A DNA stretch of 51,303 nt from the NCBI GenBank assembly GCA_024699125.1, contig JAILQE010000010.1:1-51303 (forward strand), in the 5' to 3' direction. The stretch comes from Candidatus Saccharimonadota bacterium. GTDB lineage: Bacteria; Patescibacteriota; Saccharimonadia; Saccharimonadales; Saccharimonadaceae. How positions within the stretch are numbered: position 1 is the stretch's first letter; every line of letters begins with the position of its first letter. The position numbers and the translations under genes are program-made. Below are positions 23,274-33,900 of the stretch, piece by piece. Under the pieces are notes generated by a model. That model had not been told where the DNA came from and did not search any database. It was given only the letters and a program-made list of their open reading frames with translations.

Positions 23274-23310
23274 CGGCTCCTGGCGAGACGAACTGGCTAA
23301 AGCCAGTTCG
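23274..23310. other. tRNA-Asn-like fragment and hairpin
   Basis: The stretch CGGCTCCTGGCGAGACGAAC, continuing into TGGC, resembles the complement of the tRNA-Asn 3' half (23376-23401). It shares GGCTCC and the T-arm segment GAACTGGC with it. The end forms a perfect hairpin, CGAACTGGC-TAAA-GCCAGTTCG (23289-23310). It may be a remnant of an integration or duplication at the tRNA. Confidence 0.4.
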
Positions 23311-23331
23311 CGACTTGGCCTCGAGGAAGGG

Positions 23332-23374
23332 AAGAATAAAAAATAATGCCTTTTAGGCATTCTTTTTTATTCTT
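23332..23374 (-). terminator. tRNA-Asn terminator starting at the CCA end
   Basis: A 19-bp inverted repeat with one mismatch (23332-23350 with 23356-23374). The arms are AAGAATAAAAAATAATGCC and its near complement around a TTTTA loop. It abuts the tRNA CCA and supplies a T-run on either strand. Confidence 0.8.
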
Positions 23375-23448
23375 GGCTCCCCCGGCCAGACTCGAACTGG
23401 CAACCTCGAAGTTAACAGCTTCTTGCTCCACCATTGAGCTACAGGGGA
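23374..23448 (-). tRNA. tRNA-Asn(GTT)
   Basis: A full cloverleaf on the minus strand. The acceptor stem is TCCCCTG/CGGGGGA, the anticodon loop CTGTTAA gives GUU, and the T-arm is GCCAG-TTCGAGT-CTGGC. The discriminator is G and the CCA end is encoded (23376-23374). Confidence 0.97.
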
Positions 23449-23546
23449 TTGTGGGTTTATTATAGCACATTTTTAGTATTTGTGGTAAAATTAAGAGAGA
23501 TATTTTTGCGTTTTTTGAACGCGTTAAAACCAAAAGAAGGAGCGCC

Positions 23547-25313
23547 ATGGAAGAGAAGACAATTCAGATTGCTGGTTCAATTACGGTTGATGAGCTTGCG
23601 AAAGCCCTTGGCCTTTCTGTGACGACTTTGATTGGTGAGCTTTTCAAGAACGGCATCGTGGCTACCATTAACCAACGTCTCGACTTTGAGACCGCCTCTA
23701 TTATTATTGACGAGCTTGGCCTTACCAACGTTAAGCTCGAGAAAAAGAATACTGCAACCAAGACTTCTAATTATAGCCATGAATTATCTGATAAAGCTGT
23801 GGGTCGCCCACCAGTGGTAGCGGTGATGGGTCACGTTGATCATGGTAAAACTACACTTCTTGATACTTTGCTTGGCAAAAAGACCGCCGAAGGCGAGGCT
23901 GGTGGTATTACTCAGCACATTTCGGCTTACCAATTAAAGCATGAAGATCGCTGGATTACTTTCCTTGATACTCCTGGCCACGAGGCCTTTGCTGCCATTC
24001 GCCAACACGGCGCCATGCTTACTGATATCGTTGTGATTGTGGTGGCTGCGGATGATGGCGTAAAGCCACAAACCGTAGAAGCCATTAAATTTGCCCAGAG
24101 CGCCAATGCTAAGATTATTGTTGCAATTAACAAGATCGACCGCGAGGGCGCCGATGTGCCACGCACCATGGCCGACCTTTCCCAACACGGTTTGCAGCCA
24201 GAGGAATGGGGTGGCGATATTACGATGGTGCCTATTTCTGCTAAGCTCGGCACCAACCTCGATCAATTGCTTGATATGATTCTGCTTACCGCTGATATCG
24301 AAGAGCTTAAAGCCGATATTGATATCCCGGCCGAAGGCCTCGTAATTGAATCTCATATGGAAACTGGTCGCGGCTCTGTAGTGAACTTGCTCGTGACCGG
24401 TGGCGAACTCAAAGTTGGCGAGTTTATTGTGGCTGGCTCAACCTTTGCTAAGATTCGTACGATGCTTGATTTCCGTGGTAAACCAAAGGGCAAGGCAACG
24501 CCTTCTGTCCCGGTTACTGTGACTGGTTTTAAAGATTTACCAAACTTTGGTGATCGCTTTGTAGAGGTTGCAGATGAGAAGACTGCGCGCAAGATGGCGC
24601 TTCTTAACGCCCAAGCTCTTGCCGATGAAACCGCTTCGGCTAACGTGACTTCTTCTGATCTCCTTCGTATGATGAACGTGGCCGACAATTCTAAGGTCTT
24701 TAATGTGATTATTAAAGGCGACGTGCTTGGCTCGGTGACTTCCGTAGTTGATTCTCTTAAAATGATTGATACTAAAGGCGAGGTCACACTCAACATTGTT
24801 TCAACTGGCGTTGGTGACATCAACGAAAACGATGTTTATATGGCTGCTGGTGGCAATACCGTGGTTTATGGCTTCAACGTTTCTGTGCCAATCAATATTT
24901 CTAAGATGGCTGCACGTGATGGTGTACCGATTAAGACTTACAAGGTGATTTATGAACTTCTCGATGATGCTAAACACGAGATGGAAAACTTGCTTGATGC
25001 CGAAATCGTTGAGAAAGACCAAGGCGAAATGAAAATTAAAGGCGTATTTAGGACCGAAAAAACTTCGATTATTGCTGGTGGCGAAATGCTAACTGGCATA
25101 GTACGCCCAGGCATGCTTGCTCGTGTGATTCGCGATAAAACTTATATTGGTGAAGTTGAAGTGTCATCCGTCCAAAAGGAAAAGATGGACGTAAAAGAGC
25201 TTGCCGCTGGTGAAACTGGTGGCTTGGCACTTAAGACTGAGCACAAGATTGCTGTAGAATTAAACGATCGCCTCAAATTCTTTACCCGCGAAAAACGTCG
25301 CAAAACTTTATAA
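23547..25313 (+). CDS. infB: translation initiation factor IF-2 (short form)
   Basis: A protein of 588 aa, short for IF-2 (often 700-900 aa), because the N-terminal domain is reduced to one IF2_N-like module (about 1-55). The GTPase domain has G1 GHVDHGKTT, G2 GITQHISAY, G3 DTPGH and G4 NKID. Domains II-IV with the fMet-tRNA-binding C2 region follow. IF-2 brings formyl-Met-tRNA to the ribosome, and in other bacteria its level influences leaderless translation. AAGGAG with a 4-nt gap to the ATG and an extended TGGTAAAAT -10 are upstream. Formylation genes fmt and def lie just downstream on the other strand. Confidence 0.95.
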   Translation: MEEKTIQIAGSITVDELAKALGLSVTTLIGELFKNGIVATINQRLDFETASIIIDELGLTNVKLEKKNTATKTSNYSHELSDKAVGRPPVVAVMGHVDHGKTTLLDTLLGKKTAEGEAGGITQHISAYQLKHEDRWITFLDTPGHEAFAAIRQHGAMLTDIVVIVVAADDGVKPQTVEAIKFAQSANAKIIVAINKIDREGADVPRTMADLSQHGLQPEEWGGDITMVPISAKLGTNLDQLLDMILLTADIEELKADIDIPAEGLVIESHMETGRGSVVNLLVTGGELKVGEFIVAGSTFAKIRTMLDFRGKPKGKATPSVPVTVTGFKDLPNFGDRFVEVADEKTARKMALLNAQALADETASANVTSSDLLRMMNVADNSKVFNVIIKGDVLGSVTSVVDSLKMIDTKGEVTLNIVSTGVGDINENDVYMAAGGNTVVYGFNVSVPINISKMAARDGVPIKTYKVIYELLDDAKHEMENLLDAEIVEKDQGEMKIKGVFRTEKTSIIAGGEMLTGIVRPGMLARVIRDKTYIGEVEVSSVQKEKMDVKELAAGETGGLALKTEHKIAVELNDRLKFFTREKRRKTL

Positions 25314-25351
25314 AGTTTACAAAAATATTACGCTTGTGTTAAAATCGAATT

Positions 25352-25642
25352 ATGGAATTCGATGACAAGTTTTTAGCTGACATGGGTTTGTCGGCGATGC
25401 CAGAAGAGCAAAAACGCGACTTTTTGGCATATGTTCAAGAAGAACTAGAAATCAGAATTGGTGAGCGCATTTCGCGTGGGCTTTCGCCAGCACAACTCAA
25501 TGAGTTTGATGCCATCACTGATCCAGTCGAAGCCGCCAAGTGGCTTGAAGCAAACCGCCCAGATTATCGCGAAATCGTTTCTCGCACCATTGCCGAGATG
25601 AAAGAAGAGATTCGCGAAAATCGCAGCCGTTTGATTAGATAA
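25352..25642 (+). CDS. DUF5663-like small acidic protein
   Basis: A 96-aa, acidic, all-helical protein (MEFDDKFLADMGLSAMPEEQ; EELEIRIGERISRGLS). It resembles the DUF5663 proteins common in Saccharibacteria and other CPR bacteria; function unknown. TAAAAT (25340-25345) with an extended TGT is 6 nt before the ATG, so the mRNA should be leaderless. Its stop abuts the fmt stop, with no terminator between the convergent genes. Confidence 0.7.
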   Translation: MEFDDKFLADMGLSAMPEEQKRDFLAYVQEELEIRIGERISRGLSPAQLNEFDAITDPVEAAKWLEANRPDYREIVSRTIAEMKEEIRENRSRLIR

Positions 25643-26413
25643 TTATTTGGCGTAGCCGTTTAAGAACGATTTGGCATCCATCGGTTTTTTGCCTGCCGGT
25701 TGGATGCTTTTTATTTGTAAGAATTTGCCATCTTTGCATTTGATAGAAAGTGGGGATGTTTCGCTTGCGGCTTCGGCTTCTAAAATGATGCATTCTTTAC
25801 CGTAGAATTCGTACTTGCTTTTTGGATAGCCAGCGTAGGCTACGACCTGGCGGAATAATTCTTCGGCGGTATATTCTTCTGGTTTCAACAAGGAAAGTGA
25901 CTTATCAAATTTGGTCGTAAAGGTGGCCTTTGAATCATCTTGCAATTTTGGTTCTGGTAGATTTTCGAGGTTTTTTACTATCCATTTAGCGCCAGCAGTG
26001 GCTAAGGTTTCGTAAATCGTTTCTTTATTTAATGGTAGATTGTCAAAAGTTTCTTGGTAGTAGAGCGGGCCGGCATCCATAGCTTTGACAAGCTTCATAA
26101 TTGAAACTGAAAAGCTGGTGTCACCATTTAAAATGGCGGTTTCGATCGGTGAGGCACCGCGATACTTTGGCAAGAGGGAAGGATGAATATTTAAAATGCC
26201 TTCTGGCTCAAAGAGCTCCAAAATGCTGGATTTTACGATGATGCCAAAGGATGCCAGCACGCCGTGTGCGGTTGGGTGGGTGGCTTTCATCTTTTTAACG
26301 AACCCTAAATCGTCTTTGGTTTTGGCGTGAAAAATAATCTCGAAGTGTTTTTCGAGTACTTTGAGGGCGTGTTCAGCTAGTGGTCCATTACCAAAAAAGA
26401 TAATTTTTTCCAT
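25643..26413 (-). CDS. fmt: methionyl-tRNA formyltransferase (short)
   Basis: A 256-aa protein against about 310 in E. coli, with a trimmed C-terminal OB domain. The formyltransferase core is clear: GVLASFGIIVKSSILELF, then NIHPSLLPKYRGASPIETAI with the catalytic Asn-His region, and the later Asp of AMDAGPLYYQE. It formylates initiator Met-tRNA using 10-formyl-tetrahydrofolate. It follows def with a one-base gap, and def itself follows priA, forming a priA-def-fmt operon. Confidence 0.92.
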   Translation of the reverse strand: MEKIIFFGNGPLAEHALKVLEKHFEIIFHAKTKDDLGFVKKMKATHPTAHGVLASFGIIVKSSILELFEPEGILNIHPSLLPKYRGASPIETAILNGDTSFSVSIMKLVKAMDAGPLYYQETFDNLPLNKETIYETLATAGAKWIVKNLENLPEPKLQDDSKATFTTKFDKSLSLLKPEEYTAEELFRQVVAYAGYPKSKYEFYGKECIILEAEAASETSPLSIKCKDGKFLQIKSIQPAGKKPMDAKSFLNGYAK

Positions 26414-26414
26414 T

Positions 26415-26987
26415 TTAGTCGTCCGGAAAGAGTTCTTTGTTATCTTTGATGTCTTTGTCGTAATCTAGTGGAACGAGATCGCCCTTGTCGTTCATTTCGT
26501 AGAAGGCTTTTTTCTCGTTTTTGATGTGGTCAATAAAGAGAATACCATTCAAGTGGTCGATTTCGTGCAGCAAAACGCGGGCTAAATCATCTTCGGCTTT
26601 GATGCGAACCTCGTTGCCATCCTCAAGTTTGGCTTTAATTTTGGCTTTGGTAGGGCGGGGAACTAAACCGTAGATTTTTGGCACCGAAAGACAGCCTTCG
26701 TAATCGGTTTTGATTTTGCCTTCGGTTTTAATAACCTCTGGATTGATTAAAGCGGTGAAGGTGGCGTTGCTTTTATCTTCCATGTCGTCGCGTATGATAA
26801 TAATACGTTTATTGACACCCATTTGTGGGGCGGCCATGGCGGCAGAAAGCTCGTATGGATGCTCAGCTTCCCAATCCAGGGAGAGCTTACGCATGTTTTC
26901 GATGATTTCTTTGATCTCATCATCAATAACACCGACTTTGGTCGATTTTTCGCGGAGTCTTGGATCTGGTGTAGTGATGATTTTCAT
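26415..26987 (-). CDS. def: peptide deformylase
   Basis: A 190-aa enzyme with all three deformylase motifs. They are AAMAAPQMG (variant of GxGLAAxQ), EGCLSVP with the metal-binding Cys, and HEIDHLNG with two His ligands and the catalytic Glu. It removes the formyl group from nascent peptides. A -10 TATAAT lies 6 nt before the start, so def can be transcribed leaderless from inside the operon, besides read-through from priA. Confidence 0.95.
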   Translation of the reverse strand: MKIITTPDPRLREKSTKVGVIDDEIKEIIENMRKLSLDWEAEHPYELSAAMAAPQMGVNKRIIIIRDDMEDKSNATFTALINPEVIKTEGKIKTDYEGCLSVPKIYGLVPRPTKAKIKAKLEDGNEVRIKAEDDLARVLLHEIDHLNGILFIDHIKNEKKAFYEMNDKGDLVPLDYDKDIKDNKELFPDD

Positions 26988-26999
26988 AAGAATATTATA

Positions 27000-28928
27000 T
27001 CATAAAATCGAAGGTGGGTCCAGGTAGAAGCGGGCGTTATCGTCTAGGTTTTCTATGGCTCCTAGCAAAGTTTTTCGTGACTTAGCGCGCACTATAAGTT
27101 GCCAGGTGAAGCCGCGGTTTTGACGTTCATGAAAGGCTGGAGTTGGGGCTGAAACTAAGAGGTCTGGCACGTTTTTTAGTGAGTTTTTAATATCGCGGAT
27201 TTTTTTAATGGCAAGGCTCTCGGTTTTATAAGCAACTTCGATTTTGGCCAAATAGTAATATGGTGGCAGGCCAGATTCGCGGCGTTCCTTTAAGGACCAA
27301 TCGGCAAATTCAAGATATTCATTATTAATGGCGTAGTTTAGAACTTTGGAATCTGGGCGGAAGGTTTGGATAAAGACTTCAGCTTTATCAATATGGCCGC
27401 GGCCAACGCGCCCCGTCACTTGGGTAATTAGCTCAAAAACACGCTCTTTACTGGAATAATCTGGTAGGGAAAGACCAGCGTCCGCTTGCACAATGCCGAC
27501 GGTGGCAAGCTTAGGGAGGTCTAGACCTTTGGCTACGGTTTGGGTGCCGATTATGATATCAATTTTGCCGGCCTTAACCTCGTCATACATGGCATTTAAG
27601 GTCTCGGCTTTAGTGTTGTCGGCATCAAAACGGGCGATGCTGGCGGTCTTAAAGAGACGTTTTAGTTCTGATTCAAGTAATTTGGTGCCAAAGCCTTTGT
27701 GCAAGATATTTGGAGAGCCGCATTCTGGGCAACTTTTGGGGACCTTTTCTTTGAAGCCGCAAGTATGGCAGATTAATTCGTAGGAATCGGAGTGCAAAGT
27801 GAGCGGCAAGAAGCAGTTTGGACAGGTAAGCTCGGCGCCGCAATCCTCACAAATTGACAGAGGTGCAGAGCCGCGACGATTATGAAAAATCAGGGTTTGG
27901 CGGTGATTTTTAAGATTGTCTTCGATTGAATCAAGCAGGGCAGAGCTAAAGTAGCGGTTTCTATCGAAACTGGCGCGATCTTTAAAGTCTACGATGTGGA
28001 CGTTTGGGGCGATGGCCTCTTTTTTGGCCTTTTCACTTAGGCTAACCAGGGATTGATGCTTTTTAGCCAGATAATAATCATTAATAGACGGCGTGGCGGA
28101 GCCTTCAATGCAGTCGATTTCTAGAGTGTTAGCAATGAAGCTAGCGACCCTTAGAGCCGAGTATTTTGGTGCGTTTTCTTGGAAATAACTTGATTCGTGG
28201 CACTCGTCGATAATGATGAGTCCAAGATTATTAACCGGTGCAAACAGGGCAGAACGTGGTCCGATAATAACTTTTGGCGTGTCACTCATCAGGATATTTT
28301 CCCAGATTTGGTGGCGTTCGGACTCGGTCTTTTGTGAGTGAATCAGCACGATATTTTGACCAAAAGCCTCTTCAAAAACCCGAACAAGTTGGCTAGTTAA
28401 AGCGATTTCTGGCACCAAAAGTATGGTTGATTTTTGCTGTTTAAAGGCATTTCTAGCCAATTCTAGGTAGATATTAGTTTTTCCGCTACCGGTCACACCA
28501 TGAAGCAGTTTTGTGTGTCCTGCGGCCTTCTGAAGGCCTAGAAGGGCACTTTTTTGGGCGGCATTAAGCTCAATTAGTGGCAATTTAGGGGTTTGTTCGG
28601 TTTTTGCGATGTTTTTGCGACGGTTTTTGGTGATGCCGATTGGCAGGAATAAATTAAGCGCCTGCGGTAATGGGATCAAATAATATTGGTTCAGCCAAAC
28701 GATAGTTTTTACGATGTGGCTTGGCAGTGGTTTTGAATACAGAATTTTCAAAATCTTTTTGGTAGGAAAATCTGGTTGAGCAACTTTTTTATAAATAATT
28801 CCTACCGTTGCGGTTTTCCCGAGGGGAATTGAAACGATTTGCCCAGGAGTAAGTTCGGTATCAGAGGCGTAAGTCAAAAAACCAGCGTGCTTAGAGAAAA
28901 GCTTGCCTGGTATCACCTCGTAAAACAT
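27000..28928 (-). CDS. priA: primosomal replication restart helicase PriA
   Basis: The product is 642 aa from the chosen start. Order: N-terminal 3'BD-like domain, helicase core with Walker A GVTGSGKT and an IIDECHESSYF box, then a zinc-binding insert with four CxxC pairs (CEDCG, CPNC, CHTCG, CPECG). The second RecA-like lobe follows, with TGRVGRG. PriA reloads the replisome at stalled forks. The frame is open to GTG 28943. TATAAT overlaps those codons and ends 6 nt before ATG 28928, so 28928 is taken as a leaderless start. Three to four genes follow on the same strand. Confidence 0.93.
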   Translation of the reverse strand: MFYEVIPGKLFSKHAGFLTYASDTELTPGQIVSIPLGKTATVGIIYKKVAQPDFPTKKILKILYSKPLPSHIVKTIVWLNQYYLIPLPQALNLFLPIGITKNRRKNIAKTEQTPKLPLIELNAAQKSALLGLQKAAGHTKLLHGVTGSGKTNIYLELARNAFKQQKSTILLVPEIALTSQLVRVFEEAFGQNIVLIHSQKTESERHQIWENILMSDTPKVIIGPRSALFAPVNNLGLIIIDECHESSYFQENAPKYSALRVASFIANTLEIDCIEGSATPSINDYYLAKKHQSLVSLSEKAKKEAIAPNVHIVDFKDRASFDRNRYFSSALLDSIEDNLKNHRQTLIFHNRRGSAPLSICEDCGAELTCPNCFLPLTLHSDSYELICHTCGFKEKVPKSCPECGSPNILHKGFGTKLLESELKRLFKTASIARFDADNTKAETLNAMYDEVKAGKIDIIIGTQTVAKGLDLPKLATVGIVQADAGLSLPDYSSKERVFELITQVTGRVGRGHIDKAEVFIQTFRPDSKVLNYAINNEYLEFADWSLKERRESGLPPYYYLAKIEVAYKTESLAIKKIRDIKNSLKNVPDLLVSAPTPAFHERQNRGFTWQLIVRAKSRKTLLGAIENLDDNARFYLDPPSIL

Positions 28929-29021
28929 ATCTATATTATACACGACTGGGGTGGCAAAAAACGTTGTATTTTTTACAGCTAGCCTGAAGTTTATGATATA
29001 ATCGATGAAAAGCGAGGAAAT

Positions 29022-29312
29022 ATGTTAGATATATTCGTGACTTCAAGGGTGCGCCGTAAAATTATTGTGGTATTTGCTAAATACCCTGATTTTAAGACTC
29101 ACGTAAGAGGCCTAGCGAAACTAATTAAAGAAGATCCAGGTAATATCCAGCGTGAGCTTACGCGCATGACCGAAGGCAACTTTTTGATTATGACCAAGAA
29201 GGGCAATACTAGGATTTATCAAACTAACAAACAATTTCCGATTTTGAAAGAGCTCCAGAGCATTGTGATTAAAACCCAAAAGGGAAGCAAACCAAACAAA
29301 ACTATCGGCTAA
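29022..29312 (+). CDS. small winged-helix DNA-binding protein
   Basis: A 96-aa protein built as one winged helix. The stretch TSRVRRKIIVVFAKYPD resembles the N-terminus of ArsR-like wHTH proteins. The recognition helix (PGNIQRELTRMTEGNFL) and a wing (KKGNTRIYQTNK) follow. The target is unknown. GAGGAAAT precedes the ATG and TATAAT lies about 24 nt upstream. recJ starts 12 nt after its stop, so the two are probably co-transcribed. Confidence 0.7.
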   Translation: MLDIFVTSRVRRKIIVVFAKYPDFKTHVRGLAKLIKEDPGNIQRELTRMTEGNFLIMTKKGNTRIYQTNKQFPILKELQSIVIKTQKGSKPNKTIG

Positions 29313-29324
29313 TTTCGGCTTTTG

Positions 29325-30920
29325 ATGAACAAAATTTTTATACAGTTAATGAAGCAGCGGGGAATTACAGAGGATTTTTTGCATCCAAAGTATGAGAATT
29401 TGGCGGACCCATTTTTGCTTCCAGATATGGAAAAGGCTATCGATCGTATTGTGCGGGCTATTGAAAATGAAGACCATATATTAATATATGGTGATTATGA
29501 TGTGGACGGTGTGACGGCGAGTACTGTGATGGAAGAGGCTTTGCGATTGGCTGGCGCTAAGGAAATCGACATTATGCTGCCGGATCGTTTTGCGGATGGT
29601 TATGGTATGAGTGCTCGCGTGGTAGAGCAGGCGAAAAAACTTGGCGTAAAATTGGTGGTAACCGTAGACTGTGGGTCTTCCAATAAAGAAATTGTGGCCG
29701 AATTAATATCTTCTGGAATTGACGTAGTGGTAACTGACCACCACGAAGTACCAGAGGAATTACCGGATGCGCCGGTGGTAAATCCGAAGCGCAAAAACTA
29801 CCAAGGTTTTCGCGATTTAGCTGGTGTAGGTGTAGCATTTAAGGTTGCGCAGGCGCTGGTTAAAAAAGGTTTAATCCCGGACGGACAAGAAAAATGGTTA
29901 CTTGATTTAGTACTAATTGGCACGATTTGCGACAATATGCCTCTGTTAGAGGAGAATAGAATCTTAAGCTATTATGGTCTAAAGGTTCTCGCAAAAACTC
30001 GAAGGCTTGGCCTGAGTGAGTTGATGCAACGAGCCGGCACAAAGTATTTAAACGCTGAGGCGATTGGTTTTCAAATTGGGCCACGACTAAATGCGGCGGG
30101 ACGCCTAGAATCGGCTGAGCTCGCACTGGAGCTTCTGCGCGCGAAGAATGTAGCTAAGGCTGCGCAAATTGCCGAAAATCTAGAAAACCTAAATAAGAAA
30201 CGTAAGATTGAACAGCGCACGGCCGTGGATGAAATCAGGGAACGCGGGGTTTCTGACGACCCGGTTTTAGTCGAAACTGGTAAATGGCACGAGGGTGTTC
30301 TTGGAATTGTGGCTGGTAAGTTGGTAGACGAATATAAGCGTCCGGCCTTTGTGTTGTCCAGAATTAGTGACGATGTTTATAAGGGCTCGGGGCGCAGCTT
30401 TGGCGAGTTCAATTTGGCGGCTGGTCTGGCGGCCTGCGAGGACACTATTATTAATGGTGGCGGCCATGCCTTGGCGGCTGGCGTTAAAGTTGCGGCGGAT
30501 AAAATCCAAGATTTTAAATCCGAAATAAACAAATATTATAATAGTTTGGGCCTCAAGGACCAGGAAAAATATTTGCGCGAGAGGGAAGACCTAGTGGTTG
30601 ATGGTCTTTCTGATGTCTCCCTAGACCTACTGGATGACCTAGAGCTTCTAGAACCATTTGGCGGTGGCAACGAAGAACCGATTTTTAAGCTAACAAATGT
30701 AGAAATTGCAGAGGCTAGGTTGCTGGGCGCCGATGGGCAGCATTTGGCGATCATAGTCGAAGACGATAAGGGACGACAGCTTAAGTTGCTAGCGTTTTTT
30801 GCTCCGGCTGAGTGGCTAAAAGTGGCGGTAAACGAGCGTCGAGATTTTCTTGTTAGATTTAGTAAAAATGAGTGGAACGGAAATATGTCGATCGAGGGTA
30901 AAATTTTGCAGATTTTTTAA
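29325..30920 (+). CDS. recJ: single-stranded-DNA exonuclease RecJ
   Basis: A 531-aa DHH-family nuclease. Motif I is YGDYDVDGVTA (D57, D59 and D61). The DHH motif is VVTDHHEVPEE (D138-H139-H140). The DHHA1 domain ends in GGGHALAAG (about residues 381-389), and a C-terminal OB-like domain follows. RecJ degrades single-stranded DNA 5'-3' in repair and recombination, using metal bound by the Asp/His motifs. ATG 29325 is used; a TTG just before it is also in frame. Confidence 0.93.
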   Translation: MNKIFIQLMKQRGITEDFLHPKYENLADPFLLPDMEKAIDRIVRAIENEDHILIYGDYDVDGVTASTVMEEALRLAGAKEIDIMLPDRFADGYGMSARVVEQAKKLGVKLVVTVDCGSSNKEIVAELISSGIDVVVTDHHEVPEELPDAPVVNPKRKNYQGFRDLAGVGVAFKVAQALVKKGLIPDGQEKWLLDLVLIGTICDNMPLLEENRILSYYGLKVLAKTRRLGLSELMQRAGTKYLNAEAIGFQIGPRLNAAGRLESAELALELLRAKNVAKAAQIAENLENLNKKRKIEQRTAVDEIRERGVSDDPVLVETGKWHEGVLGIVAGKLVDEYKRPAFVLSRISDDVYKGSGRSFGEFNLAAGLAACEDTIINGGGHALAAGVKVAADKIQDFKSEINKYYNSLGLKDQEKYLREREDLVVDGLSDVSLDLLDDLELLEPFGGGNEEPIFKLTNVEIAEARLLGADGQHLAIIVEDDKGRQLKLLAFFAPAEWLKVAVNERRDFLVRFSKNEWNGNMSIEGKILQIF

Positions 30921-30951
30921 GCAAAAGTTTTTTGTATGTTATAATTAGCTT

Positions 30952-33900
30952 ATGGTAAAAGGTCGTACGCGAAAGTTTCTGATTAGCGGCGTATTTGGAG
31001 CTATTTTGATGGCCGTTTTTGCGGCTACTTTCTCTCGTGGCGCCAATGCTACGCAGTTCGATATGTCCATCAGATCTTACATGACCGTAGACTTTCCGGC
31101 CTTTATTTTCATTGACGCTTCACCAAACTACGGCGGTATTCAAACTGCCGATGCCAAATTGCGCGTTTCGACCAACGAGGGTGGTTATGTTGCTATTGTA
31201 TCTGCCAATGGTAGCAGCGCTGGTGCGGACGATGTTTCTTATACTGATCTCGTGAATATTAGCGAGAATGCCAAGATTCCGACTTTGATTTCCAATAAAA
31301 CAAAACTAGATTTTCCAGTAGGTTATTGGGGTTATTCGTTGGATGGTGGCGAAAACTATCGTGGTATGGCCGCATATAACGACGAAAATCGTTTGATGCT
31401 TTCTTCTGAACAGGGTGCAGCCACTACTACTGACTTTACTTTTGGCGTAAGGGTTGACGATGTGCAACCGGCTGGTATTTATAACAATACTATCTTGGTC
31501 ACCGTGGTGCCAACAATGGAAGAAGTGCCAGATCCAACCGAGATTCGCGCGAAGGCATTGGTTGGTGCAAATGGTCACTTGGTATTTGTTTATGATGATA
31601 AGCACTACGAGACCGGAGATGCATATGTCACTGAGACCGTCAATACGGCAATCGAAGAGGTTTATTATGTGCCAACTATGGCGAATAGCACGGCTGACAT
31701 TGGCTGGAGGGGAAACACTAATGTTCAAACCGTTGACATCGAAGAGAGCTTTAAATATTTCAGCCCGCTTAATACAAATTATTGGTTCTATGGTTTAAGC
31801 AACTTGAATAAAATTAATAATATTAACTATATCGATATGGATAGAGTAACGAGCATTGCTTACATGTTCTCACAGGCTGGTTTCGCTGATGAAATCAAGG
31901 ACTTGAAGGTGGATAATGTAACAAACATGGCGTATGCATTTGAGCAATTTTGTTACAATGGTTGTGGCTCTCAATTCCTGGATCTTAGCCATTGGAATAC
32001 GGGTAATGTCACGAATATGGAAGGAATGTTTAGATATCTTAATGGTAGTTTAAGCTCAGGTTCTGTGGTCAGTTTTGCTTATGGCATAGAAAACTGGGAT
32101 GTTAGTAGCGTGACGAACATGTCCTATATGTTTGATCACGTTTATTATAGCACATCTGCTACTCCGAGCTGGTCATTTTATTTCGATATTTCAGCATGGG
32201 ATGTTAGCCGTGTTACGACGATGTCGTATATGTTCGCCAATATTGCTGGTAGCGTGAGAGATCGTTACAGCATCAGTGTTGGCGTCAATATGGATAATTT
32301 GGATATGCGCAACGTGCGCAACCTGAGCTATATGTTCTATGGGACTGCTAGTTCTGATAGCTTTAGCTTAATTGCGAATAATTGGCAGCTAGATAGTGCA
32401 ACTAATCTTGCGAACATATTCCGTGATAGCAGCCATGCGTTTGGTTCTTATATTTTACACCTACATGGGTGGAAGATTAGAAATAACGTGAACTCTTTTT
32501 CTATTGGTACTACATATGAGAACGGGGCAAATAGTGTAGATATTGACCTTAGCGACTGGGTAGTAGCCAACCCGAGCAATCTTATTAAGAGTCTAGTGTA
32601 TAAATCTGGTGATGCCAGTACGTGGAAGATGAACTTTAGTGGTTGGGATACTAGTGGGATAACCGATTTTGCTGATTTATTCTCGGGTATTGGGTATAAC
32701 GGAGGCTACACTCTTGTGCTGGACGTGACCGGTTGGGATACTAGTAATGTGACGACCATGGAGAACTTGTTCAATCGTTCTTTCTATAATAATGTTGAGG
32801 TTATCGGTATCGATGCGTGGAATACGAGTAAAGTTACAAATATGAAGAATGCATTTCGTGGCTTTGGCGGGAATAGTAGATATGAGTATTGGAGAAATGA
32901 GGGATGGAAGTGGTATGAAAGTGCTGGCAATTTCGATCCTTCAAACAGCTGGCTGAAATATGGTTTGGACAACTGGGATTTTAGCAAGGTCACTGATATG
33001 ACTGGCATGTTTGAGATGGCCGGAATCAATAAGCGTATAATGGATAAGATGGAAAGTAGTACTTGGAATGTTGGTAGGGTAGTTTCGATGTCGAGGATGT
33101 TTTATGAGGCCGGCCTTGATACTGAAGTAGATTTTGGCAACTGGAACGTTGCTAGCGTGGCGGATATGTCCGAAATGTTTTCGAAGGCCAGACTTATTTC
33201 TCTGTCTTTGTCTGGTTGGCATACCAATAGTTTAATGAATATGGATAAAATGTTCGCAGGAGCGACTATTCGTAATAGCGCCAAATACCACTATGAATAT
33301 CTTGATGGTAATTCTAATCATGAGATATTCGTACATGATGTTGATAGGGAGGTGGCTTCCGGTATCAATATGGATAATTTTGACGTAACGAGGATCACTA
33401 GTCTAAAAGAACTATTCAAAGGGCTTCAAACTTATAGCGGAGAAGTTTGTGGTAATAGTTGGAACGGTGCGTCTTATGATACGGTTTGTTATGTAAATTC
33501 AAAGGGGAATGCCACCATTAGCATGAACGATTGGGATATTAGAAATGTTCTTTATATGGATTATATGTTTAATGTAGCACAGAGCGGAGAACCGATTGCT
33601 CTTGATGGCTTTTCGGATTTGGATACTTCAAATGTGGTTAGCATGTCGCATATGTTTGAGAATTATATAGCTGATCAAGATGCATGGAACTACGACTTTT
33701 CAAATCTTGACACTGACAATGTACTGGATATGTCGTATATGTTTGCCAATATCGAATATCGTTCTTCTAATGTAAATATTGATCTGTCAACATTAGATAC
33801 TTCGTCAGTGTTGGATATGAATCATATGTTTAATAATGCCGGTAGTGAGGCAGCTACATTCCTAATCAACTTTGGCGGAGATTTTGACACTTCGTCTGTG

